This document shows, piece after piece, positions 8,709 through 18,580 of a stretch of 64,000 bases of DNA; position 1 is the first letter of the stretch; the number at the start of each line of letters is the position of its first letter. The stretch spans positions 52,375 through 116,374 of the forward strand of contig QCSN01000002.1 in NCBI GenBank assembly GCA_003211515.1, read 5' to 3'. Position numbers and translations under genes: made by a program. The notes below the pieces were generated by a model. It ran no database searches and was not told the DNA's origin. It was given only the letters and a program-made list of their open reading frames with translations. Origin of the DNA: Synechococcus sp. AG-670-F04 (GTDB lineage Bacteria > Cyanobacteriota > Cyanobacteriia > PCC-6307 > Cyanobiaceae).

Positions 8709-9598
8709 TGCGGCGCCGCAATCTCTTTATCCAGCTCGGCATCAGCATTGCGCTGCTCGCTTTGCTGGGGTTGTTGATCAACAATCTGGCGGTGAATCTG
8801 ATCCGCACCGGCCTCGGTTTGGGGTTCGGATGGCTTGCTCGGCCAGCAGGCTTTGCACTGGCCGAATCAGCGCTGCCGTTCACGCCTTCCGATAGTTACC
8901 TCTGGGCTCTCACCATCGGCTGGCTCAACAGCCTCAAGGTGATTGTGGCTGGCCTGGTGCTCGCCACCGTTTTGGGAGTGGCTGCCGGTGCAGCCCGCAG
9001 CAGCGGCAACCGTCTGCTGAGCAGCCTGGCTGGTGGATACGTGGCGCTGATTCGCCAGGTGCCGTTGCTGTTGCAGCTGTTGTTCTGGTATTTCGTTGCC
9101 TTTCTGGGGCTTCCTGCCGCACCGATGGGGGGCTTGATCAAGCTCTCGAATCAGGGCATCCAGCTGCTTGGCCTGAATCTCAGTGTTGAATTTTGCGCTG
9201 TTCTCGTCGGCCTCACTGTCTTCACCGGCGCATCCATTGCCGAGATCGTTCGTGGTGGCATCAATGCGGTGCCCCGAGGCCAGTGGGAGGCCTTCCGCAG
9301 CCTTGGGCTTGCAGAAGGCCTCGGGCTGCGTCGGATTGTCCTGCCGCAGGCGCTGCCGGCGATTCTCCCCGCGCTGACGAGCCAATACCTCAATCTCGCC
9401 AAGAACAGCACCCTGGCGATTGCCGTGGGTTATGCCGATCTCTACGCAGTGAGTGACACCACCATCACGCAAACGGGCCGTGCCATAGAGGGATTCCTGC
9501 TGCTCTTGCTCAGCTTTCTTCTGCTGAATTTGTTGATCAGCGGTGGCATGGCCGCCTTCAACAGTGCGGTGCTGGGTCGTCTGAACAGGAGCCGCTGA
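8708..9598 (+). CDS. polar amino-acid ABC importer, permease 1 (AapQ/NatG-like)
   Basis: 296-residue inner-membrane permease of the HisMQ family. Hydrophobic segments run through most of the protein, with the EAA loop around EAFRSLGLAEGLGLRRIVLP and the usual NSLKVIVAGLVLATVLG near the first helix of the permease core. The ATG overlaps the stop of the binding-protein gene (TGATG), pointing to coupled translation. It should pair with the next gene product as a heterodimeric channel. Confidence 0.92.
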   Translation: MRRRNLFIQLGISIALLALLGLLINNLAVNLIRTGLGLGFGWLARPAGFALAESALPFTPSDSYLWALTIGWLNSLKVIVAGLVLATVLGVAAGAARSSGNRLLSSLAGGYVALIRQVPLLLQLLFWYFVAFLGLPAAPMGGLIKLSNQGIQLLGLNLSVEFCAVLVGLTVFTGASIAEIVRGGINAVPRGQWEAFRSLGLAEGLGLRRIVLPQALPAILPALTSQYLNLAKNSTLAIAVGYADLYAVSDTTITQTGRAIEGFLLLLLSFLLLNLLISGGMAAFNSAVLGRLNRSR

Positions 9599-10572
9599 TG
9601 AACCGTTGGTTGGATCGCTCGATCACCCTGCTGATATTGGCTCTCATCGGTTGGGCCGGCTGGTCGCTGTTGCACTGGCTGCTGGTCGGCGCCGACTGGT
9701 CTGTGGTGACCACAAATCTGCCGCTGTATGCGGTGGGCAGTTTTCCAGCGGATCAACGCTGGCGTCCGTTGTTGTGGATGGCTGTTCTGATCACGCTCAC
9801 GCTGCTGACCCTCGTTGGTCCGAAGCGTGGCTGGGTTCGCCGCTGGTTGCCGCTTGCCTGGATTGCGATGGCACCACTGGGGCTCTGGCTCTTGGCAGGA
9901 GGTCTGGGTCTGCTGCCGGTGGGAACGCGCAGTTGGGGCGGTCTCACGCTCACACTCCTGCTCACGGGAGGCAGCGGCGCTCTGGCTCTGCCACTGGGGA
10001 TCCTTCTGGCTCTGGGCCGCCGTAGTGATCTGCCGGTGCTGCGCTGGAGCAGCGCTGGGTATATCGAGTTGATGCGGGCTGTGCCGTTGATTGCGGTTCT
10101 GTTCTTTGGACAACTGCTGATTCCGTTGTTCCTGCCGCCAGGGCTTGAGATCAATCGGGTACTGCGGGCGGTTGTGGCCTTCGCCTTGTTTGCAGCGGCG
10201 TACATCGCAGAGGATGTGCGCGGAGGGCTGCAGGCGATTCCGCCCACCCAGCGGGAAGCCGCAGCCGTGCTGGGGCTGTCGCCCGTGCAGACCCTGCAGC
10301 TTGTGGTCCTCCCCCAGGCTCTGCGGATCGCTCTTCCCTCACTCACCAACCAGGCGGTTGGTCTTTTGCAGAACACCAGTTTGATGGCGATTCTCGGCCT
10401 GGTGGAACTGCTCGGTATCAGCCGCAGTCTGCTGGCCAATCCGGCCTTCATCGGCCGCTATCTCGAGGTGTATCTCTGGTTGGCTGCGGTTTACTGGCTG
10501 GCGTGCACGGCGATGGCTCTGCTGGCCCGTCACCTGGAATTCCAGCTCGATCCCGTTCGTTCAAGCCGATGA
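9598..10572 (+). CDS. polar amino-acid ABC importer, permease 2 (AapM/NatH-like)
   Basis: 324-residue permease partner with an EAA loop at REAAAVLGLSPVQTLQLVVL and family motifs LMRAVPLIAVLFF and YIAEDVRGGLQAIP. The longer N-terminal membrane region (extra helices before the core) is typical of AapM-type subunits. Its start overlaps the preceding stop (TGATG) and its stop overlaps the ATPase start (ATGA), so the operon order is binding protein, permease, permease, ATPase. Confidence 0.92.
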   Translation: MNRWLDRSITLLILALIGWAGWSLLHWLLVGADWSVVTTNLPLYAVGSFPADQRWRPLLWMAVLITLTLLTLVGPKRGWVRRWLPLAWIAMAPLGLWLLAGGLGLLPVGTRSWGGLTLTLLLTGGSGALALPLGILLALGRRSDLPVLRWSSAGYIELMRAVPLIAVLFFGQLLIPLFLPPGLEINRVLRAVVAFALFAAAYIAEDVRGGLQAIPPTQREAAAVLGLSPVQTLQLVVLPQALRIALPSLTNQAVGLLQNTSLMAILGLVELLGISRSLLANPAFIGRYLEVYLWLAAVYWLACTAMALLARHLEFQLDPVRSSR

Positions 10573-11309
10573 CCGTCGCCATCCTTGCCAGTGATCTCGT
10601 CAAGAGCTACACCCCGGGGCTGCGTGCCCTGGATGGGGTGAGCCTGCAGGTGACAAGCGGCGAGGTGCTGGTGGTGATGGGCCCTTCCGGTTCCGGCAAG
10701 AGCACCTTGATTCGCACGTTCAACGGGCTTGAGACCCTGGATTCCGGAGAGCTTGATGTGCTCGGCGTTCGCTTGGACGCAGCGCATGAAGAGCGGCAGG
10801 TTCGGGCGATCCGGCGCAGGGTTGGAATGGTGTTCCAGCAGTTCAACCTGTTTCCCCATCTCTCGATTCTCGAGAACATCACCCTGGCGCCGATCAAGGT
10901 GCAGAAGCGATCCAAGCCTGATGCGGCGGCGAGGGCCATCGCGCTGCTGGATCAGATGGGCATTGGTGAGCAGGCCCATAAGTTCCCCGCGCAACTGAGC
11001 GGCGGACAACAGCAGCGCGTTGCCATCGCCAGGGCTTTGGCTCTGGACCCGGAGGTGATGCTGTTCGATGAACCCACCAGTGCCCTGGACCCCGAGCGGG
11101 TGAAGGAGGTGCTGGATGCGATGCGTCAGTTAGCGAAACGGGGAATGACAATGGTGGTGGTCACTCATGAGCTCGGCTTTGCCCGTGAGGTGGCGGACCG
11201 CGTTATGTTCATGGATCAGGGTCAGGTCGTCGAGACCTCTGATCCCCAGACCTTCTTCACCAGCGCCAGGGAAGAGCGAAGTCGGAGGTTTCTCAGTCAG
11301 ATGATGTGA
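10569..11309 (+). CDS. polar amino-acid ABC importer, ATPase (AapP/BgtA-like)
   Basis: About 246-residue ABC ATPase that energises the importer encoded just upstream. Walker A GPSGSGKST (about residue 38), Q-loop FQQFNLFPH, signature LSGGQQQR, Walker B VMLFDEPTS and H-loop VTHELGFA are all present and intact. Length is standard for the GlnQ family. The ATG at 10569 is chosen because it overlaps the permease stop as ATGA. The 3' end overlaps the convergent small gene by 17 bp. Confidence 0.95.
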   Translation: MTVAILASDLVKSYTPGLRALDGVSLQVTSGEVLVVMGPSGSGKSTLIRTFNGLETLDSGELDVLGVRLDAAHEERQVRAIRRRVGMVFQQFNLFPHLSILENITLAPIKVQKRSKPDAAARAIALLDQMGIGEQAHKFPAQLSGGQQQRVAIARALALDPEVMLFDEPTSALDPERVKEVLDAMRQLAKRGMTMVVVTHELGFAREVADRVMFMDQGQVVETSDPQTFFTSAREERSRRFLSQMM

Positions 11310-11478
11310 TGTTGTAGTCGACCCGCTCATCATCCGAGCAGCAGAAGTCGCCGTAATAGCGCTCGAGAACGTCGTAGGCCTCGTCGTAGCTGAGGAATCG
11401 ACGACGGGTCATCTGGTCTTCATGACCATCTGTGCGGGCAAGGTGAAAGGTTTGTTGGTCTTCGTGGTCAGGCTTCAC
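11293..11478 (-). CDS. small acidic conserved protein, GTG start
   Basis: 61 residues if it starts at the GTG at 11478; an internal ATG would give 39. The C-terminal core RRRFLSYDEAYDVLERYYGD followed by CCSDDERVDY looks like a conserved cyanobacterial small protein; no domain is recognised. The GTG start overlaps the stop of the upstream gene by 11 bp (GTGAAGCCTGA), suggesting translational coupling. It overlaps the ATPase gene tail to tail. Confidence 0.7.
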   Translation of the reverse strand: MKPDHEDQQTFHLARTDGHEDQMTRRRFLSYDEAYDVLERYYGDFCCSDDERVDYNITSSD

Positions 11479-11665
11479 GGGCTGGAATGCGTGACAGGGC
11501 CTGTTCAACAGCAGCCAGTTCCCGTTCGGTGTCCAACCAGCTTTCGTTCCCGATCGGCAGACTCTGCACCTGCTCCGCCAATTGCATCCTGAGCTGTTCG
11601 AGGCGCAGATCAAGGCCGCGACGGAGCTGAAGGATCCGAAGGCCACGCACTGAACTCGTCAGCAT
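11468..11665 (-). CDS. small helical protein, function unknown
   Basis: 65 residues, predicted helical and charged, with Leu spacing (LDLRLEQLRMQLAEQVQSL) compatible with a short coiled coil. No membrane segment. It forms a two-gene unit with the downstream acidic protein, whose GTG start lies within its last codons. No family recognised; the coupling suggests the two products act together. Confidence 0.65.
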   Translation of the reverse strand: MLTSSVRGLRILQLRRGLDLRLEQLRMQLAEQVQSLPIGNESWLDTERELAAVEQALSRIPAREA

Positions 11666-11714
11666 CTAACCGCCTGCTTGGGACAGTGCAAAGCCTGGCA
11701 CATCGTCTTTAAAG

Positions 11715-12671
11715 TTGTCGGTCACGTTGGTGGGTTTGTTGCTTCCGCTGCTCCTGGAGCTGTTGCCCTGTTTGTTGATCGGTTACTGGGTCGGCGGGAG
11801 CTCCCCCGGTTTGTCTGGGCGGGTGGCTGCGCCCCTGGTGCGCTACGGCATCCCGGTGAGCGTGATGGGACTCCTCCTGAAGGGGGGGCTGAGTTCAGAC
11901 GTGCTGCTTGCTGCTGTGATCGCCGCGTTGACCATTGGCATCACCGTTCTGCTGAGCTCGTCGATTCCTTATGCGCGGCGTTGCTTGGCGGGTCCTTGTG
12001 AACAGCTGGGGGTGTGTGTTGGCAATACCGCTTATTTCGGAGTGCCTGTTGCGTTGGCCTTGCTCCCGCCTGAGGCTCTGTCCATCAGCATCGGTTACGA
12101 CCTTGGGGCCACGCTTCTGGCCTGGAGCATTGGTCCACTGTTGATCAGCGGTGGAGGTGCCAGCGATGACGGCCGTTGGTTGTCACGGGTCTGGGCAGGC
12201 CTGTGCAGCAGCCCTGCCTTGCCTGGACTGATCGGTGCGCTGCTGATTCAGGCCACGCCGTGGAGTGATCCAATCACTCAGATTCTCTGGTGGCCATCCA
12301 AATTGGTGATCCTGATGGCCCTCGCGGTGGTTGGCATGCGGCTCGGCAGCCTCGCCCGTGGCAACCGGAGCGTGACCGGGCGTCTTGGCTCCCTGCTTCC
12401 GGCTCTGATCAGCAAGCTTGTTTTGTTCCCGTTGCTGCTGCTGTTGATCGGTCTGCTGCTGCGGTTGAACCCACTGATGGTGCAAGCGCTCACCCTGCAA
12501 GGTTCAGCCCCAACAGCAATTTCAATACTGCTGATTGCGGAGGCGGTGAATCGTGATCAAGAGATTGCAGCGGGGCTTGTGTTCTGGAGCACAATATTTG
12601 CTGTCTTGACTTCGCCCCTTTGGGGTTATCTGCTGAAAGATCTTGTTGCTATTCAGCATAATTGCAACTGA
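11715..12671 (+). CDS. AEC-family (auxin efflux carrier-like) permease
   Basis: 318-residue membrane protein with about ten hydrophobic segments and almost no long soluble loop. The split hydrophobic halves with NTAYFGVPVALALLPPEAL and GSAPTAISILLIAEAVNRD match the AEC/BASS-like permease fold (Mem_trans). A TTG start is used here; no stronger start is visible. Substrate unknown; bacterial members move small organic acids. It stands alone between two small-gene regions. Confidence 0.8.
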   Translation: MSVTLVGLLLPLLLELLPCLLIGYWVGGSSPGLSGRVAAPLVRYGIPVSVMGLLLKGGLSSDVLLAAVIAALTIGITVLLSSSIPYARRCLAGPCEQLGVCVGNTAYFGVPVALALLPPEALSISIGYDLGATLLAWSIGPLLISGGGASDDGRWLSRVWAGLCSSPALPGLIGALLIQATPWSDPITQILWWPSKLVILMALAVVGMRLGSLARGNRSVTGRLGSLLPALISKLVLFPLLLLLIGLLLRLNPLMVQALTLQGSAPTAISILLIAEAVNRDQEIAAGLVFWSTIFAVLTSPLWGYLLKDLVAIQHNCN

Positions 12672-12814
12672 AATATAAAAACTAGCCAACGGAAAGGCAA
12701 TACCTTTACCAAAGTAAATAATTTTTGTTAAGAAGCCTTTGCTTGGTCGGGATTCCGCCTTGTGACAGTGGTTCAGCTGTCGTTACATTGGTTGTGTAGG
12801 GCATGGAGGCAGGG

Positions 12815-12907
12815 ATGGGTCAGGTTGATGTTTTTGGTTCTCTTGGAATTCTTTTGTTGATTGCTGCGTTAACAGTTCTCGGTTATCGAATCAATCACGT
12901 TGTTTGA
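12815..12907 (+). CDS. 30-residue single-helix membrane protein
   Basis: ATG at 12815 has a Shine-Dalgarno GGAGG five bases upstream. The product is MGQVDVFGSLG, a hydrophobic helix LLLIAALTVLGY, and a short basic tail RINHVV. Size and layout resemble the tiny photosystem, cytochrome b6f or NDH-1 subunits of cyanobacteria, but I cannot match it to a named one. It sits in an otherwise gene-free stretch between the AEC permease and alkB. Confidence 0.55.
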   Translation: MGQVDVFGSLGILLLIAALTVLGYRINHVV

Positions 12908-13056
12908 TGTTGAGAATTTGTCCAGGTGCATCGTTTGGACAGGTTGTGATCTTTGTTAAAAGTAGGCGTTATCATTGCTGGGATCAGCCTGGAATGTGTT
13001 TCTCGGTCTTATTGTGACCTTGGCGCAGGAGTTGATCGACGCACTGAGGCTCCAGT

Positions 13057-13650
13057 TCAGTGAGCATTGGACCGGAGAAAGCAACGAAAGGTGAGATTGA
13101 TCCGTGGTGTGCAGATCCGTCGGCGGGTCGGCACACCGTGCATCCAGTTTTGCTGGCAGCCCGGATGCATGATCAGAAGATCGCCATCGGCAAGGGGGAG
13201 CGTCTGTCGTTGTTGTGGATCGACCCGATGTTTCAGGCAGAAATCCCGCGTCGCTCCCAACGACAACGAAGCGATCGGTTTGGCCTGATCGATCTCAGCT
13301 TCATCGTCCGCATGCCAGCCCATGCGGTCGTCTCCATTGCGGTAAAGGTTCAGAAGGCAGCCGTTGAAGCGGGTCCCGCTGGCTTCACCGACTTGTTGCA
13401 ACAGTGGTTCGAACCATTCCGGCCAGCCTTCGCCGCAATGGAGTGTGCTGCTGTAGCGATATTGAATCCCCTGGTCAGCGAGAAAAACGGTGAGCCTGGG
13501 AACGGCGTGCCGTTTGCCGTACACCTGAACCAAAGGCTGCTGCCAGTTGAGAGCTGTTCTGAGCTTCGCGCGCAACCGATCTGCCCGCTGCGGTGGCATC
13601 CATCCGATGTGCAAGGTCCAAGGCAGGTTCTGGAGATCGTCAGACTGCAT
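13057..13650 (-). CDS. AlkB-like 2-oxoglutarate/Fe(II) dioxygenase
   Basis: Oxidative demethylase of the AlkB family, likely repairing alkylated bases. The iron triad and 2OG site are visible: MGWHADDEAEI (HxD), the distal His in MHGVPT, and RINLTFR (RxNxTFR). ASLSLGATRDFCL matches the family strand. The ATG at 13650 is chosen; upstream codons are weak. It is divergent from the SGNH hydrolase with only 20 bp between starts. About 197 residues, shorter than E. coli AlkB, as is common in ALKBH2-like bacterial forms. Confidence 0.9.
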   Translation of the reverse strand: MQSDDLQNLPWTLHIGWMPPQRADRLRAKLRTALNWQQPLVQVYGKRHAVPRLTVFLADQGIQYRYSSTLHCGEGWPEWFEPLLQQVGEASGTRFNGCLLNLYRNGDDRMGWHADDEAEIDQAKPIASLSLGATRDFCLKHRVDPQQRQTLPLADGDLLIMHPGCQQNWMHGVPTRRRICTPRINLTFRCFLRSNAH

Positions 13651-13670
13651 CGAGTTCCTGCGGTCGCAGC

Positions 13671-14549
13671 ATGACGTCAACGCTGGTGATTCTGGGGGCA
13701 AGCCTTATGGATGCGGGCAACATTGCGTCCTTGCTCGCGATCACCGGTGAGGAGCCATTTGCCGATCCGATGTACGCGAAAGGAGATCACGTTCGTGCAT
13801 CGGATGGGCCCGTCCTGGGGGAACGTCTGGTTGCGCTTATGGGTGGAGACCCCAGTGACAGCCAGCTGTTCAATGTGTTGTCGACCGATGCGGCACGGCA
13901 GGCAGACGTTCACAATTACGCCCATGGTGGAGCGCGGTCCGATACGGAGCCCAGCCAGTCTTTTCTTGGATTCAACATCGGGATCGGCCTTAAATCTCAG
14001 GTGAAGGCGATGAAGAGCCGCGCCGATTTTTATCGGGCAGGCTCGGATGTGGATGTGCTCCTGTCGGCCGGCGGCAATGATCTGCTCACCGCCCTCGAAA
14101 ATCTGGAGCCGTTCGAACGTGCGCTTTCAACGCGGCGCCGGCGCGACGACAAACGGCTGATGCGTTCAATCAGCCGTCCGATCAGCAGGAACATCCAGCG
14201 TGCTGTGGACCAGATCACAGGACTGGTCGATGAGGTTGTTGTTCTCGGTGCGATGCCGATCAGCGCAACAACCCGGGCCCAGAAGCTGGCGTCCAAGGTC
14301 AAAAACGCCTCTGCTGAAGGCGTGCTTGATCTTCTTGATGCTGTCAGTTCGCAGCTCCAGCGCCGTTTGTCACAGGCCTTTGCCGATGATCTCTCTGTGG
14401 TTGTTCTTGATGGGCAAGCGTTGTGGCGTTCCGTTGACGATCCCGTTCTCCTGGATGGCCTGCATCCCACCAGTCAGACCAGCGGCGCCATTGCGGAGCT
14501 TGCGGTTCCTATCGCTATGGAGCAGCTCAACAGCTTTGGCTTCGCTTGA
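13671..14549 (+). CDS. SGNH/GDSL-type hydrolase-like protein
   Basis: About 292 residues. Block I is LGASLMDAGN, the GDSL motif with the Asp before the nucleophile region replaced by Ala but the Ser kept. Block III is SAGGNDLL and block V is DGLHPTSQTSG with the Asp-His dyad, so a catalytic triad can be made. No signal peptide, so it probably acts in the cytoplasm. Substrate unknown (esterase, lipase or acyl hydrolase). Shares a 20-bp divergent promoter space with alkB. Confidence 0.75.
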   Translation: MTSTLVILGASLMDAGNIASLLAITGEEPFADPMYAKGDHVRASDGPVLGERLVALMGGDPSDSQLFNVLSTDAARQADVHNYAHGGARSDTEPSQSFLGFNIGIGLKSQVKAMKSRADFYRAGSDVDVLLSAGGNDLLTALENLEPFERALSTRRRRDDKRLMRSISRPISRNIQRAVDQITGLVDEVVVLGAMPISATTRAQKLASKVKNASAEGVLDLLDAVSSQLQRRLSQAFADDLSVVVLDGQALWRSVDDPVLLDGLHPTSQTSGAIAELAVPIAMEQLNSFGFA

Positions 14550-14609
14550 TCCGTGACGAGGGATGAAGGAGGCCGCCGGGCTCAGTGAAATCACTCATAG
14601 AGTTTTGCC

Positions 14610-14915
14610 ATGGGAGCACGCATCACACAGGATGAATTCCTGAAACGGGCACGTCAGCGTTTTGGCGATCAATTCGATTACAGCGAAATCCGTTGGCGCA
14701 GCTACAAAAGCCCAGTGAAGATCCGCTGTCGCAAACACCCTGTTCAGGTGATCTGCATCACTCCTGAAAAGCATTTGCAAACCCTTGGCGGTTGCCGACA
14801 TTGCCTGCGTGAACGGCGAGTCGCTTCCCTGGAGCGTGAACTGAACCGCAAGCATGCCCAGCGTCCTGAAGTCGTCGTCAAAGGCAACGACATTCCGGTG
14901 CCTGTCTCTGGTTGA
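14610..14915 (+). CDS. small DUF723-like nucleic-acid-associated protein
   Basis: 101 residues. The pattern FLKRARQRFGDQFDYS, then KIRCRKHPVQV, a helical KHLQTLGGCRHC and a basic tail resembles one DUF723 repeat, usually found with homing-type endonucleases and thought to bind DNA. Here it is free-standing, without a nuclease motif. One Cys-x2-Cys (CRHC) plus the earlier Cys could bind zinc. Alone on the strand between two unrelated genes. Confidence 0.6.
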   Translation: MGARITQDEFLKRARQRFGDQFDYSEIRWRSYKSPVKIRCRKHPVQVICITPEKHLQTLGGCRHCLRERRVASLERELNRKHAQRPEVVVKGNDIPVPVSG

Positions 14916-14952
14916 TCGCAGCAGTTGAGGTCACCATCGGGGTGCCTGGCGA

Positions 14953-15555
14953 ATGCAGATGTTCGTTTCCCTGGTGCTGGTTGTTGTTCTGACGGTGCTC
15001 GGGTGGTGGATCAGCGAGCGATTCCAGTTTGGACGTCAACTCGGCACCACGATGGTGGTGCTTTTGATTGGCTTCTCGGTAACAAATTTGTTCGGCTGGC
15101 AGCCAGACGACGAGGCCAGCGGCTGGATCAGTGGCCCCCTGACCTCATTGGCGATTACGCAGTTGCTGTTGGCTGTTGATCTGCGGCGGTTGTGGCCCGA
15201 TGCGCGCCGGTTGGTGGTTCCGTTTGCTGCGGCAATCGTGTTCACGGTCATCGGCCTCAGTTCACCTTTGGCTGGATTGTTGGGGGAGGGGTGGCCTGTG
15301 CTCGCGTACGCCTCTGTTGTTGTGGCAGTTCACGGCATCGGAGTATTTGGGCTGCGGCGTTGGCGACATTGGCCTCTGGCAGAAACCCTTGTGGCATCCC
15401 AGGCCGCCATCGGAGGGCCCAGCACAGCCTTGGCCTTGGCGTCATCCATGGGGCGTGGGGCTCTGGCGTTGCCGAGTGTGGCCATCGGCCTACTGGGTTA
15501 TCTGCTAGGGACCTATCTCGGATTGATGGCTGCGGCCGTGCTTTCCGCGCTCTAA
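14953..15555 (+). CDS. half-length DUF819-like membrane protein
   Basis: 200 residues with six to seven hydrophobic segments. The C-terminal AAIGGPSTALALASSMGRG and GLLGYLLGTYLGL match the end of DUF819 integral membrane proteins, which are normally roughly twice this length. Either a compact form working as a dimer or an old truncation; the reading frame is intact and begins with a plausible ATG and hydrophobic helix. Function unknown. Confidence 0.65.
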   Translation: MQMFVSLVLVVVLTVLGWWISERFQFGRQLGTTMVVLLIGFSVTNLFGWQPDDEASGWISGPLTSLAITQLLLAVDLRRLWPDARRLVVPFAAAIVFTVIGLSSPLAGLLGEGWPVLAYASVVVAVHGIGVFGLRRWRHWPLAETLVASQAAIGGPSTALALASSMGRGALALPSVAIGLLGYLLGTYLGLMAAAVLSAL

Positions 15556-15569
15556 GCGAAGCTCAGGTG

Positions 15570-16463
15570 TCACTGGCCAAAACTCACCCGCTGGTAGCAG
15601 AACCAAAGCCATTGCTGGAACAGCAGGTTGCGATGTGAGCGCCAGAGTGTTTGGGGTTGATCGGGGTTGAAGTTCTCAGGAGGGGGTACATCTCCACGCG
15701 CTTGGTCACGCTCCATCTCTGCTCTCAGGCGGCCGACGTTGTACTCCGGATGACCAAGGTGCATCAGCTGTCGCTGGTCCGGTGTTTCGAAGATCGTGTA
15801 GCCGACCTGTTCACCATGCGCGAGCAGGCGTAGTCGTCCCTGGCGCTGGGCGGATTCCATATCGGCATCCCGTAGTCCCGCATAACGGCTCTGCGGGCAG
15901 ACGAAGCGATCATCCTGGGTTCCCATCAGGGAATGGCCTGGGACCAGGCTGCGCATGGGGTAGATCCCAAAAAGCTTCTGATCAAACGGCACTTTGTCCA
16001 CCCCAGCGAGATAAGCCAGGGCAAAACCAGCCCAACACAACCCAAGCGTGCTGGCGCACTGGCGCCGTGCCTCCTCGACCAGCTCCACAAGTTCGCGCCA
16101 GTAATTGACTTGTTCAAACGGCAGATGTTCCACGGGAGCACCTGTGATGATCAGGCCATCCAAAGGCCCCTTGGCTAGCGCCTCATCCCAACTGATGTAC
16201 AGCGTGTTCAGGTGGTCCTGATCCCAGCTTCGATAGGCGTGGGAATTGAGCTTGATCCAGATGGGCTCAATTTGCAGAACAGATAGCCCGAGGGGGTGGA
16301 GCAGATTGAATTCGTACTGCTTCCCCAGCGGCATGATGTTGAGAATGCCAATGCGCAGGGGCCGGATGTCCTGGCGTTCGGCCTGAGCAGGCTCAATCCA
16401 GGAGATCCGGTTGCGTTCAACCGCCGCGATCTTGTGGTAGTTGCGAGGAAGAATCAGTGCCAT
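15570..16463 (-). CDS. metA: homoserine O-acyltransferase (MetA)
   Basis: Activates homoserine in methionine synthesis. Class I glutamine-amidotransferase-like fold with the nucleophile in TLGLCWAGFALAY, the catalytic His in MHLGHPEYN, and NIMPLGKQYEFNLL near the start. 297 residues, normal length. MetA-family members transfer acetyl or succinyl; paired here with an O-acetylhomoserine-type sulfhydrylase, acetyl is more likely. It lies 17 bp downstream of metY on the same strand, so the two form a direct-sulfhydrylation methionine operon. Confidence 0.95.
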   Translation of the reverse strand: MALILPRNYHKIAAVERNRISWIEPAQAERQDIRPLRIGILNIMPLGKQYEFNLLHPLGLSVLQIEPIWIKLNSHAYRSWDQDHLNTLYISWDEALAKGPLDGLIITGAPVEHLPFEQVNYWRELVELVEEARRQCASTLGLCWAGFALAYLAGVDKVPFDQKLFGIYPMRSLVPGHSLMGTQDDRFVCPQSRYAGLRDADMESAQRQGRLRLLAHGEQVGYTIFETPDQRQLMHLGHPEYNVGRLRAEMERDQARGDVPPPENFNPDQPQTLWRSHRNLLFQQWLWFCYQRVSFGQ

Positions 16464-16480
16464 GACGGCAGCATCGGCAT

Positions 16481-17848
<1,368 letters not shown>

Positions 17849-18517
17849 TCATTCCTCTGGAAGCTCCTCCTTCTCCGTTTCCGCCAGTGATGGAAAGGTT
17901 CCCCGCATTACCGCTTGAATTTCACGATGGGCCTCATTGCGGAAACCCGGAACCGCTTCGGCGTTGAGCAATGGGTAGGTGCGGTCGCTGCCATCGTTAT
18001 CACGCAAGTGTCGCCATCGGCTGGATTCTGTCTTTTTCAGTTCATTCAGTGCGGCCTGGAAGTCATAGGGCTGCGTCGTTCCAAGAGCGGCCGCCTGGGT
18101 TGCCAGGGTTTCGCGCACCGGGCCAATCGCCTTGGCTTTGAGCGTGTCTGGTAGTCCGAGAACAGGCTGGTAATGATCGAGCAGCCGCAGCTCTACCTCC
18201 AGCAGAACGGGCCAGGCTCCCTCCTGCCCTTCAGCGAGGGCCATGTCGGCTTCTGCCGCCTTCATGGCATCGAGGTGGAAGCGAATCCATTTGTAGTAGG
18301 TCTTCTCGTTGATTGCCTTCTTGGCAGCGGCCCGGCCAGTGGGAATCGCAGGCAGAGCATGTTCCGCCTTCCTCAGGAACTGGCGATCCTCCCGCTCCAG
18401 GTTCATGGCACCCCAGCGTTGGCGGTATTCCCAAAGCTCGACGTAACGGCTGACGTCATGCTCAGACCAGCCGAGGGTCTTGAGTTCATCGCCGCGATGG
18501 GAGGTTTCCTTGGGCAC
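17849..18517 (-). CDS. conserved helical protein, function unknown
   Basis: 222 residues, soluble, rich in charged and aromatic residues, for example SRYVELWEYRQRWGAMNLERED and NEKTYYKWIRFHLDAM. Predicted mostly helical; acidic C-terminus ending EKEELPEE. No membrane segment, signal peptide or recognised motif. It lies in the leftward run 42 bp upstream of metY and 63 bp after the transglycosylase stop, possibly cotranscribed but with no clear functional link. Confidence 0.7.
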   Translation of the reverse strand: MPKETSHRGDELKTLGWSEHDVSRYVELWEYRQRWGAMNLEREDRQFLRKAEHALPAIPTGRAAAKKAINEKTYYKWIRFHLDAMKAAEADMALAEGQEGAWPVLLEVELRLLDHYQPVLGLPDTLKAKAIGPVRETLATQAAALGTTQPYDFQAALNELKKTESSRWRHLRDNDGSDRTYPLLNAEAVPGFRNEAHREIQAVMRGTFPSLAETEKEELPEE

Positions 18518-18580
18518 GCGCTGCAGTGGTCCTACGTTTTTTGCAGCGTAGTTGGCGGCTGAACCATGGCTCGAACGGGA

